Shown: piece by piece, positions 32,795-42,545 of the stretch
Layout of the letters: every line of letters starts with the position of its first letter
Numbering within the stretch: the first letter of the stretch is position 1
Source: Adiantum capillus-veneris
Lineage: Eukaryota; Streptophyta; Polypodiopsida; Polypodiales; Pteridaceae
Length of the DNA: 64,000 nt
Direction: 5' to 3'
Assembly: GCA_014529385.2 (NCBI GenBank)
Contig: CM043957.1
Coordinates: 71,804,037 to 71,868,036, forward strand
Translations under genes and position numbers: made by a program
The notes under the pieces: model-generated
The model's input: only the letters and a program-made list of their open reading frames with translations
The model's database searches: none
What the model was told of the DNA's origin: nothing

Positions 32795-33692
32795 CAGTCC
32801 TTGGTTCGAGGAGCACATGCAACAGGCTCGACAAGAGTTGACCACCATTGAGGAGCGGCATCATGAGTTTTCCTTTCATCAGTAGATATCTCAGGGGACA
32901 CAGGTGGGCGACAGAGTTACTGGTAAGTTCTTTGAAATTGTGGGTCCTCCCCACATGTGCACCAGTGTGTGTCAGTTGAGGAGACCCAATGGGTTAGTTA
33001 CTATAGAACCTAAGGATATGCGTGCAATTGCTACTAACTTTTACCGTGAGTTGCTTTCAGCTGAGCCACACTCAGAGCATGAGGATGCATGCAAGAGCAG
33101 GTTTGAGCGCAGATGCCTTGCCTAGTTACTGAGGAGATGCATCATAAACTAGAGATGCCTTTCTAGCTGTAGGAGCTCCACAAGACCCTCAAGGCACTCC
33201 CCCAAAGTAGTTGCCCAGGGGAGGATGTTTTGACTCCCAGCTTTTTCTAGGAGTACTAGGAGCTGGTTGGTCCGGATCTTTATAACGGTTAACAGCACAT
33301 TCTGTACACTAGTGAGATGCCTTACAGCATGAGTGAGTCTAATATACCTTATCCCCAAGGAGGGAGGCTCCTTGGATGAGATTCGGTAGTTGCAGGCCAT
33401 CACCAATCTCAACTCAGCCTACAAAATCTTAGCAATGGCTCAGAGTTTGAGGATTTAGCCGCTACTTGAGAGCATTATACATGAGACCAAGACAGGTTTT
33501 GTCAAGGAACACAGTATCCTTGACAACAGCTTTACCTTTTGGGAGGCGTCTGCCCTCGCACGTCTCCGAGAAGAGGATCAGGTGATACTTCTCAATTTTG
33601 AGAAGGCATACAACACAGTTGATTGGGATTTCATGGAGTGCACTCTACGCAAGACACGGTTTTTACATGCTTGGATCAAAGGAGTGTCAGCT
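32795..33692 (+). pseudogene. LINE C ORF2 part 2 (linker and RT front)
   Basis: Resumes after E1 with CCTTGGTTCGAGGAGCAC, as in copy A. The frame 32904-33125 reads MGDRVTGKFFEIVGPPHMCT. Later pieces in shifted frames include the SILDNSFTFWEAS block and FEKAYNTVDWDFME, in which the motif A Arg is changed to Thr. It ends at 33692 with the target duplication CAGCT (33688-33692) of element E2. Confidence 0.85.
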
Positions 33693-33766
33693 TGTCACAA
33701 GACGGGCACCACGTGCCAATAGAAAAGAACAAACTGAACAGACTTTTAGCACTTTATTAATAACTG

Positions 33767-33801
<35 letters not shown>

Positions 33802-34204
33802 GACACACGACACAGAGTGGCGGAACCCCAGAGAGTATTGGCCCCAAACCTTGGCGCCCCTTTTGGTATTTCTTTATATTGCATCAGCACAGTACAAGCC
33901 GGTACTCGAAACTTTGCACCTTCGCAAGGAAGCATGCCAGAGAATGAGCCCTAACCTCATATTTAAAGGCCCTTGGCCTAAAAAGCAATTATAGTGAAAA
34001 GCCTTCAAACTCAAAAGCATATGGTGCAAAAGCAAAGCCAAAAAGCTGGCAGCGCAATTTACGAAAATCCGTATCGTCCTGCCACGCCAGCAGCGCCAAC
34101 GTGAAAAGCGAAAATCCGTACAGTTCTACCACATCATCAACGAGCGTGATTTTCAAAAATCTGCCACGTCATCAGCCTGCTTCGCAAGTTCTTGTGTGTG
34201 TGAG

Positions 34205-34205
<1 letters not shown>

Positions 34206-34293
<88 letters not shown>
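34206..34293 (+). repeat. (TC)n microsatellite
   Basis: Nearly pure TC run of about 88 bp at the left edge of the extra segment in the E2 3' LTR. Confidence 0.95.
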
Positions 34294-34298
<5 letters not shown>

Positions 34299-34738
34299 CA
34301 CCGACAGATTGGTCTCATAGGTCATGTTTGTATTTTAGAGAGGTTACTTAGAGCAGCTCATTTTATTTGAGCTCCAACTCCTCTCTACCCTTGTTTTGCT
34401 ACCCCTTTATGCTCCACGACGCACAAAGACCGATCAATAGACCGAATACTATGTATATGTGCACTATAGGACAACAAATAGAGGTTCTTTTCTCTCTCAC
34501 TTTGTGTCGGTCTTATTTGAGTGCCTATCCCCCTACATACCCATTTAGTGCTCTACGACGCACGGACAACCATTGGGTGACCAACAACACCCCTCCGCGT
34601 GCCATTGGACAAGTAAAATTGTCGTGTCTATCTCTCTCTCAAAATGTACATTAAATCGTGCCTATAAGAAATGAACAAGAGTAGGGGTTACCTTTTTCTG
34701 GGCTTGGCATGGCAACCTTCAAGAGATGTTGTTTCTGC

Positions 34739-34742
<4 letters not shown>

Positions 34743-34823
<81 letters not shown>

Positions 34824-34831
34824 TGTGTGTG
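34743..34831 (+). repeat. (CT)n(GT)n compound microsatellite
   Basis: CT run to 34806 followed directly by a GT run to 34831, at the right edge of the extra segment in the E2 3' LTR. Confidence 0.95.
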
Positions 34832-34979
34832 ACTTGGGGCCCCATCGGATGGGGTCCCCATAAGTTGGTAGGACTTCTTCTTCTTCTGCTACTTGTTACT
34901 CTTAGGGTTTAGGCCCCTCGGCCGGCATCTGTAAGTTGGCTCCATTCTTTAGGCTTTGACACGTCAACAGTTGGTGACA

Positions 34980-34994
34980 TCTCCCCTTCTTGAA
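34980..34994 (-). other. E2 polypurine tract
   Basis: Minus strand TTTCAAGAAGGGGAGA abuts the 3' LTR start TGTCACCAAC. It resembles the E1 tract TTCAAGAGGGGGGTA. Confidence 0.75.
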
Positions 34995-35946
34995 AGAGAG
35001 TAATCGTCCGCAAGTAATCATCCGCGATTACAGCATATCTGCAAAACAACTCAAGTTAGCTCAAAAAAATTTCCAAGGGTCATTCCGAGAGACATTCCAA
35101 GGGACAATCAGTTTGCTCTTTTTGTTAAGGAGTTAGCTTCTCCTTTCACCTCTTTCTATCAAGGAGTTAGCTTCTCCTTTCGTCCGGATTGGAACTCTTG
35201 GTATTCCGACGTAGTAAAATTAGCGCTTACACACAGATCGTACTGATCGTGCATGGGTGTCTTGATGCACTAAAATTACATACCCACGCAATCTCATCCA
35301 ATTAGGAATATGCAGTAATTGGCACATCACAATGCAACACAGATGCTTACATATGCATGTTACAAGACACAACAAACAGCGCCGCTGAGCACTCCCCTGA
35401 GACAAACGGTCTGCAGTATGAAGCTACTCAACGACTACCTCGTCACTCCCACCGCAAATAACCTAAAAAGGTCCCGCCATGAGCTCAGAGGACTGTACAA
35501 CCAAACGCTCCCGAGATCGCAATCTGCATCGCTTGGAGATTTAAGCATATAACCAAACGCTCCCCAGGCATCGGCCTGCGTCATTCGGAGGTTTTCTAGC
35601 ATACAACAGAACGCTCCCCAAGCATCGGCCTGTGTCATTCCGAGGTTCAAACAATACCAAAACAGTATTTCTCACTTCTCCACCCGGGAGTAAAATCACC
35701 AATTCTTGAAACCAGAGTCAAACAATTCAAATCGGCACCAAGACAGATTTTAAAACAGATAGCATCCATTTCAAACAATTTTCAAACAATACTTTCTCAA
35801 ACAATGTTCAAAAGTATCTAACTAGAAAACAAGTAGAGAGGTCATTCAGGGTTTTGTTCGAACAACCGAACTTTGAGGACAAGGGCTTGCCCTTCTGCAT
35901 CACGTTGATGGTTCGGTTCCGGACCTGGAGAGTTGCATCATTCTTG
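34995..35946 (-). other. E2 non-coding region replacing pol
   Basis: Between protease and 3' LTR, where RT and integrase would lie, no RT, RNase H or integrase motif is found on either strand. It holds a 53-54-bp tandem repeat (35498-35650) and a short duplicated AAGGAGTTAGCTTCTCCTTT near 35130 and 35159. Confidence 0.75.
35498..35650. repeat. Three 53-54-bp tandem repeats in E2
   Basis: Units start at 35498 (ACCAAACGCTCCCGAG), 35551 (AACCAAACGCTCCCCAGGCA) and 35605 (AACAGAACGCTCCCCAAGCA). The last two are most alike. Confidence 0.85.
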
Positions 35947-37246
35947 TCATGCCAGGGCATGGCCCAAGAGAACGTCGCAATTGCCCAGCTTCATAATGTG
36001 GAAATCGGCTTTTCCGTGATAATCTTGTATAATCACTGGAAATGCACCAATGAGCGGTACCACTTTCTGAGTTTGCCCCGAGGCTAGCTCAGCTTTAATT
36101 TCTCCACCCTCTGCATCATAATCAAAATTCATCTGCTTTAAGGATTCTCAATGGATGAAGTTGCCCATAGCTCCGGGGTCAAAGAAAATAAGGGCTTTTA
36201 AGCCGTTGACTTTCCAATAAGCTCTGCATAATTCATTAAAACTCTCGTGGTGTATACCATAAATATCGGGTACTAGTCCAATAGCATGTCTAGCCTTCTT
36301 GACGGGAGGTGGCCCCTGCGATCTATCTGTCGTGGGAGCAGAAGGTTGCACTGAGGACGTCAAAGCTCGCTCAGGACATGTACTGAACGTATGCCCTGTT
36401 TGGAAACATTTGAAGCATCGGCCTTCGAAGCATCGGCCTTCTTGTAACAAGGCGTCTCGTTGACGTTGTGTCAGACAAGGCCATTGCAGCTGGTTCTCAC
36501 GGGATTACCAAGAATTTGTTCGTTGTTGCCGGAAGTTCTGGTTAGTGGCCGAAGGTTCTTCTGTGGTAAACTCCAACTTTCCTTTCATGAGTTTGTAGCC
36601 GACCGCGGAATGGTCCATAAGCTCCTACATGGTAGAGACTTACTTGGAGAGAGAATATTCCTGCAATAGTGATGGTAGTCCATTGGTGTAGCACTTGCAC
36701 TGGTCCTCAAAGGGAATCAACTTAAAGAAGGACACAGGCAGGTACACGTCGAGAAACCTTTGGTTGTAGTCGTCCATGGTTTCGGTGGAAAGCATTTTCA
36801 AGTTGCCCCACTCTGCCAAAATCCGAACTTCAAACATCGAAGTCATGTAACTACGTGCAAAAACTGTCTTGAAAGCTTGCCAGGTCCTTGAAGCATGCGG
36901 TTGTGTCGCGATGGAGCTCCACCATTGCATAGCATTATCTTTCAGAAATCCCGCTACTCGAGAAATCTTGGATTCTTCTGTATAGTTCCCCAAAGCATAC
37001 AATGTTGTCGAATTGCTGTAGGAACTCCAATGCTTTCTTGCGATCTTTCACCCCGGAAAAAGTGAAAAATTTGACTGTCGTGCCACCATCTTTGAAATCT
37101 TTGCGTTGGTTAGGCGCATACCCCGGGTATGGATAATAAGGGTATCCATATGGGCTCCAACCATTGTAGCCTGGTGGCGGTGGTGGTGGCAAAGGCGGAG
37201 GATCAAGGTCAGATGGTTGCATCATATTCGTGAAGACTCCCCCCAT
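35947..37246 (-). pseudogene. E2 gag and aspartic protease
   Basis: Minus strand. The N-terminal part at 37246-36935 has a proline-rich segment (PPPLPPPPPPGYNGW, then a Tyr/Pro stretch) and FFTFSGVKDRKKALEFLQQ. After a shift, the gag core at 37002-36640 reads RVAGFLKDNAMQWWSSIAT and MDDYNQRFLDVYL. The zinc knuckle near 36430 is CFKCFQTGHTFSTC, a full CX2CX4HX4C. It runs directly into a protease active-site region, ALIFFDPGAMGNFIH, followed by an in-frame TGA; the protease end DVLLGHALA is at 35947. The D-P-G triad is unusual for D-S/T-G. Only these two activities are encoded. Confidence 0.87.
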
Positions 37247-37660
37247 CGGAACAGACGGCTAAGAAGGTTGCCGGTTGGAAGCTCTCATACTTTTTGGTGC
37301 CAAAGGAGAAGGTACCACCTGGGGCATCAGAGGGGGTAACATGTAGCTCAAAAATTGTTGAAAACTTTGCAGCATCGGAAGATTCTACTGAGGATGCCGC
37401 GAAAGAATGTCGTGAAGCTCGTTGAGCAGAAACTGCAAATATTCTGTTGAATCCATGAATTCCAAGTCTTGGGTTCTTTATGGCTTATGCCCTGTAAGAC
37501 ACGGCAATGAAGACGGGAGCACGTCCGATGCGCGATGAAGTAAGGGTGGGAGTGGCTAATAACTCCGGGTTGGAGGGCGAAGATACCTCGAGTAAATTTC
37601 CAATAGCTATGTCTGCTCTTTTGTAGGACCGGTATGATTTCAGAAAAGCACACACCTGAT

Positions 37661-37672
37661 GCTCTGATACCA
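37661..37672 (-). other. E2 primer binding site
   Basis: Minus strand TGGTATCAGAGC, a perfect iMet-type site, one base inside the 5' LTR. Confidence 0.92.
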
Positions 37673-37673
37673 C

Positions 37674-38372
37674 TGTCACAAGACGGGCACCACGTGCCAA
37701 TTAAATAGAAAAGACTTTTAGCACTTCATTAACAACTGAGAGAGAGAGAGAGAGAGACGACACGTGACACAGAGTGGCGGAATTCCACCCCAGAGAGTAT
37801 TGGCCCCAAACCTTGGCGCCCCTTTCGGTATTTCTTTATATTGCATCAACACAGTACAAGCCGGTACTAGAGACTCTGCAACTTCGCCAGGAAGCATGCC
37901 AGAGAATGAGCCCTAACCTCATATTTGAAGGCCCTTAGCCTAAAAAGCAATTATAGTGAAAAGCCTTCAAACTCAAAATCTCGTCCAAAAGCAAAGCCAA
38001 AAAGCTGCCAGCACAATTTACGAAAATCCGTATTGTCCTGCCACGCACAATTTACGGAAATCCGTACTGTCCTGCAACGTCAGCACCGCCAACGTGAAAA
38101 GCGAAAATCCGTACACTTCTGCCACATCATCAACGAGCGTGATTTTTGGAAATCTGCCACGTCATCAATCTGCTTCGCAAGTTCTTGTGTGTGTGTGTGA
38201 CTCCTGCTTTATTTCCTTTATGTCACTTGGGGCCGCATCGGATGGGGTCCCCACAAGTTCGTAGGAATTCTTCTTCTTCTGCTACTTGTTATTCTTAGGG
38301 TTTAGGCTCCTCGGCCGGCATCTATAAGTTGGCTCCATTCTTTAGGCTTTGACACGTCAACACTTTGTGACA
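37674..38372 (-). repeat. E2 5' LTR
   Basis: 699 bp. Starts (plus orientation) TGTCACAAGACGGG and ends CACTTTGTGACA, next to the target duplication CAGCT. It contains a short (GA)n run at 37739-37756 and the TATA-plus-GGGGCGCC block at about 37799-37845. Confidence 0.92.
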
Positions 38373-39938
38373 CAGCTCTTCCTAGATGTGCGCACACTCA
38401 GGTGCTCTTGGCAGGCGGAAGATGGGAACGCTTCATGCTCACGCGTTTGGTTAGACAGGGTTGCCCTCTTGCCGCCTTCCTTTTTCTCTGCTATGCTGAG
38501 GCGATGAGCAGATTTTTGACTTCACAAGAGGTTGGTTTGAGTGGTTTAGAGCTTCCTATTAGGGGAGACGAGTTATTGGACGCTGAGTTTGCTAATGACT
38601 CGTGCATGTACTTGGAGGGCCAGGAGGCCAATCTGCATAGGCGTGAGCAGGCTCTTAAGGTGTTCTGTTGTGCATCATGAGCACTGATCAATTGCAGGAA
38701 GACAGTGGCTTTCTAGGTTGACACTGCTCCTACGCCCGATTGGTTGTCGAGAGAGGGCTTCAGTTGGATCCCCCAAGGGACTTCTGTATACTACGTAGGC
38801 TGTCACGTTGGCTTGGATCTGTCTCGAAAGCAACATATTGTTGTCCATCAAGTGGATTTTTACAGAGATGCGCCGAGTTGGCCTGAGCAGGAGTTAGGAG
38901 GACCGCTTTGTTGTGAGCCTACTTAGGTCTTGGGAGTAGCTACGGAGAGGCCTGGAGCAGCACCAACCCACATGCATGGAGGAGAACTAGAGACAACCTC
39001 TTGTTTAAAACCCCATGGTTAGCACACAATGACGCCACTTAGTTGGTAGCACGCCTCACTTTTCTTGGGGTCCCACGGCAAAGGGTCCAGCCCACACTCT
39101 CAGAAACTGCTGGCTACAATTTTTAGGCCTTCTCGAAGAGATTCAGAGCATATGTCAGGATATTAGAGAGGCTATACCTGTTGAGTGGCATACCCCTCTT
39201 GAGGCAATAGCTCCCAGTTGGATGAGGGTTTTCACGCAATTGGAGGTCCTCATTGCAGTTAGGCCTTGCTCAGAGTCAGTACCCTGCATGTTCTTCGAGG
39301 TTCAAGGAGAGGGTCGTTTTCATAAAGTCTCACTAGAGGCACCACAGGTTGCAGAGTGTTGTTTTCAGAGGATCCGAGTTGTGGGTATCCGTGGGAGGAC
39401 TTGTATCATAGATCCTAACCCGACAGATCTTGCATCATGACACTAGCCTACACTTTAGCTTGCCACAGAGCTCATCCCCCAAGAGTGGTGCCGTGATAGA
39501 GAGTGGTGTTGGGAGCTCATTTACGTTCTGACACTTTGGTTCATCTGAAGGGCCCACTACTTTCGCATTTTTGAGGCTCGACCTGTCCCTCTCGCAGAGA
39601 CTGTTCGTGACATCTAGCTGGGGCTGATCCATACACTCAGGGGTCAATTTGAGAGACTTCACGCCAGCTCCGACCGCATGCGGGAGCGCTGCGAGGCTTT
39701 CTTGCTACTTTCAGGGCCTTTCTTCACTATGGTTCAAGGTGTGCCTAGATGGCACTACCGGCCACCGGTGTGGTTGTTTCCTCCTCCCATCTCGTGATCT
39801 AGCCCCATTGTACATACTGTCTTCTCACTGGGAGAGTCTCCCATGTTTCTGATGTAGCCCTCTTTAGCAATGGTTCTTTGTAGCCCTTTGGGCACTTTTA
39901 CTACCTAATGAAAGGATCTTTTTCTTGAAAAAAAAAAG
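38373..39938 (+). pseudogene. LINE C ORF2 part 3 (RT rear, C-terminus, tail)
   Basis: Continues RT with MLTRLVRQGCPLAAFLFLC and motif C as FANDSCMY, where the second Asp of FADD is lost. The frame 38402-38680 ends at a stop after VFCCAS. 38744-38926 follows, then a deletion, then FEVQGEGRFHKVSLEAP at 39222-39440, and, after another deletion, the ORF2 end near 39800. The 3' UTR and A-run close at 39938. Confidence 0.85.
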
Positions 39939-40504
39939 CTCGTGTTGCCTTTGAAGATCCTGGCACTTGCTGAACTTTGAAGCATCATACATGCGTGAAG
40001 AGTATGGAGAAGCTCAGATCATATCATAATCAGATCTTGTAAACACCAACTAAACTGCCCCTAGGCTGATTTCAGGAAAGAAGCTTCAAAATGGATAAGA
40101 AACAACAATCAAGATGATAGTTGCAAGGGATTTTGATAGGCAAAATGACTCAAAAGGGTTTAAAAATTGTAGGACTTCCAACGATGAGAGGAGGATCTGG
40201 AATACTATATTGTGACTAGATGGGGTAGTTTCATTATGAAGATACACCTTAAATGCAAGATTCATTGAAGACTGTGGGCCCGCTGGAGATTTAGTTGGCT
40301 GCTTTTACACCTATTGAGTGACTTTAGTCTTGACCACTTTTGTTCTTAAGTGTACTTACCACTGATAGCTTCCCTACCAATTCTTCAAGATTCCACAGCC
40401 ACTAAAAGCAGCATAACTACAGAGACGTCTCTTCCATTTTATAGAGATGAGTCCATTTTACAGAGATGAGTGTGTGTGTGTGTGTGTGTGTGAGGTCACT
40501 ACAA
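39939..40504. other. No recognisable gene; (GT)n at 40470-40492
   Basis: Unassigned DNA right of the LINE C tail. Near its end lies a (TG)n run at 40470-40492 just before the F2 LINE fragment. Confidence 0.5.
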
Positions 40505-41475
40505 CCCAGCAAGTGGATTGGGTTAAACAACCCCTCAACGTCAAATTGTAGTATTGGTAACTGTCCACATGGCCGTTGCATGTTCATCTCCGAATAGTTC
40601 AGAGCATCATCATGGCTATGTTCAATTTTACTTGCCGTTGTTGCATTGGCCTTGTCATTGCCTCTCATTGCTGAGGTCTAATATTTTATCTCACTTGTGG
40701 CGCACTAATTCCCGCAAGAAAGGGCTCCGTTTACTCTCAATGGAGAAGCTTTGCACTCCGAAGCGTTTTGGAGGATTAAATATTTTGGACCTTCGCCACC
40801 ATCATCTTGCAAGGAAGACCATGTTATTGCCTACCCTTACGTAGTAATCCCAACCTTGGACTTTCGTGATAGCCTCATTGTGTCAGCATGTTACCACTTC
40901 CGCCTTTGGTCACTGGTAGACGTCAATCTGGGAGTTTGTGTTTGGCAAGATGATCCGTCATATTCTTGGTTGTTCGCTTACCTTTGCTTCACTTGATGCT
41001 TGGAAAGCCATTTCGGATCATCTTTCATGGAATGGCACGCAACCACAAGATGGGAACTCGTTGCGCCTGGAAAGTACTAACTGGAGCAGAGGAACCTGAC
41101 TTGGAAGGGGCCTTCACTATGTGGTTTGATGGCGCTTACCTAAGGTAACACAAAAAGCAGGTGGAGGTGTGGTCATCAAGATCCGCACGGCACATTTATT
41201 TTTTCCAAAGCTTACGACTTGGAGGAGGTGCATACCAACAATGAGGCGGAGTATCTTACTCTACTTTTGGGCCTAAAGTAGTGTATTGAGTTTGGCATTT
41301 CAAGGTAGTAGTAAAAGGTGATGCTCTACGGTTGTCAAACAACCTTTGGGCCAATAGCAGGTAAAGAGGGATTCTCTCAAGAATTGGTTTTTCTCTATAA
41401 AGTTCTTACTCTTGTAGATCTGTCGCCACACCAAGCTTAATTCCTTTCTTGTCGTGGCGTGCTCACGGTGGATGA
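40505..41475 (+). pseudogene. LINE family F2 fragment with RNase H domain
   Basis: Matches the F2 copy at 47930-50346 from GTGGATTGGG (about 40514; 48818 in the other copy) to GGTGGATGATGTGGT. It includes the post-RT segment, then an RNase HI domain in broken frames: TMWFDGAYLR with the first Asp, DPHGTFIFSKAYDLEEV, then HTNNEAEYLTLLLGLK with the Glu, and VKGDALRL with the third acidic residue. Stops occur inside. RT itself is missing. An RNase H domain after RT is known from several plant and algal LINE groups. Confidence 0.75.
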
Positions 41476-41479
41476 TGTG

Positions 41480-42545
41480 GTCGACATGAAACCGGCCCGT
41501 AGGGCGGTAGGCGTTGGCTTTCACCCGAAATTCTTTACTTTAAACACACACACAGAGCACTTTGCAAAGAGAACCTGCGACGGGAGTTAACACTTGAATA
41601 CACACACGGCTCGGAAGCTAGAATGCTCCGAGCAGACGCCGACAACCTGTAGGCCCCAAAATTGGCGCCCCTTTCGGTATTTCTTTATTCTTTAGGAGGG
41701 TAAATTACAAGGTAAGGTCCTGGGAATCCTTCACGTGTATCCACCTAGATACCATTTGATTTGGCCAAATTTCGGCAGCATAACAGCCCCAAAACTTGCG
41801 CGAAACCAATTCCCCTGCTGGAACTCGCTTGCACTGTCGTATACCCTCTGATTCCTGTCCAAAAACAGTAAATTCAGCACGCTGTATTTACTGGTTTTTG
41901 CCCTGTTTTCAGCCCCAAACAGTCCCCTAACTGTCCTCTGCCAGTGGGGCACGATTCCCAATGGTCTTGGCGTCCGTATGGCTGAAAAACAGTGAATTTA
42001 CAGCGCATACACAGCGCTGATTTCGCACCTGTACGGTGAGGTTATGACCCTCACCAGTGCCTGCTTTGGAGCAGCAGCTAGCTACCCCTGTTCCTGCTCA
42101 AGGAGGCTCTTGCCTCAGCACAAAAGCATGAACCCACACAACTGTACATCAGTCAAATGAGGAGCCCTCTTGTGGGGCATCACATAACTGCACGTAGGGG
42201 AGAGAGAGAGCAGTGTGTAGTGTGCAGGGCATCACTCCTAGCACCACACTGTACATGAGAGGGAAAGGAAGCACTCCATAGCTCTTAACCTGTGACAGGA
42301 TGCAAATGAGGCCTCTCCCAGATTAAAAATCAGCGCCCATTTTTCTGCAAGAGGAAAGTTCACGAAAATGTGACACTTGGCGCATTTTCAAGCATTTTCT
42401 CGTTTCGGGTTTGCCGCTTAAAAATATCCTGACCGGTTGCCCAGTTGACTTCGCGGCAGAGTTATAAAATGTTCCCCTAGTCATACCGGAGGTAATGACG
42501 CGAACACTTTTCACGGCCCAAAATAGCAGTTCCCTAAATTTTAGG
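41480..42545 (-). repeat. LTR-like remnant related to E1/E2 LTRs
   Basis: Contains GGCCCCAAAATTGGCGCCCC followed by TTTCGGTATTTCTTTAT (about 41652-41690), the same block found in the E1 and E2 LTRs. No internal region or partner LTR is adjacent, so it is probably a solo LTR or LTR fragment. The rest shows no coding. Ends were not fixed. Confidence 0.6.

Larger units (their letters stand above)
33693..34979 (-). repeat. E2 3' LTR with internal insertion
   Basis: 1287 bp against 699 bp for its partner. It aligns with 37674-38372 except for about 620 bp at 34204-34828. That stretch begins and ends in CT/GT microsatellites and holds unrelated DNA between them. Confidence 0.9.
33693..38372 (-). 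mobile_element. Non-autonomous gypsy element E2 (gag-PR only), minus strand
   Basis: 4680 bp with target duplication CAGCT (33688-33692 and 38373-38377). Minus-strand order: 5' LTR (38372-37674), iMet primer site, gag, protease, then about 0.97 kb without coding sequence, polypurine tract, 3' LTR (34979-33693). RT, RNase H and integrase are absent, so movement would need enzymes from another element. Primer site, its one-base gap, LTR ends (TGTCACAAA) and the TATA block match E1, which suggests E1-like elements as partners; that is inference. Confidence 0.9.
26030..39938 (+). mobile_element. L1-like LINE copy C, split by two LTR elements
   Basis: 5'-truncated LINE of the same family as A, B and D. 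Its three parts are 26030-26509 (endonuclease end), 32795-33692 (linker to RT motif A) and 38373-39938 (RT motif B to tail). They read on in order once the gypsy elements at 26510-32794 and 33693-38372 are removed. The 3' UTR ends with GAAAGGATCTTTTTCTTG and an A-run at 39929-39938. Without the insertions the copy is about 2.9 kb. It has internal deletions in the ORF2 C-terminal part as well. Confidence 0.88.

Noticed and set aside
34101-34912. Open frames of Ser-Leu repeats and Arg-Glu repeats in CT runs (also 54132-54335 and 59930-60142)
   Set aside because: They only translate microsatellites and have no conserved flanking protein.
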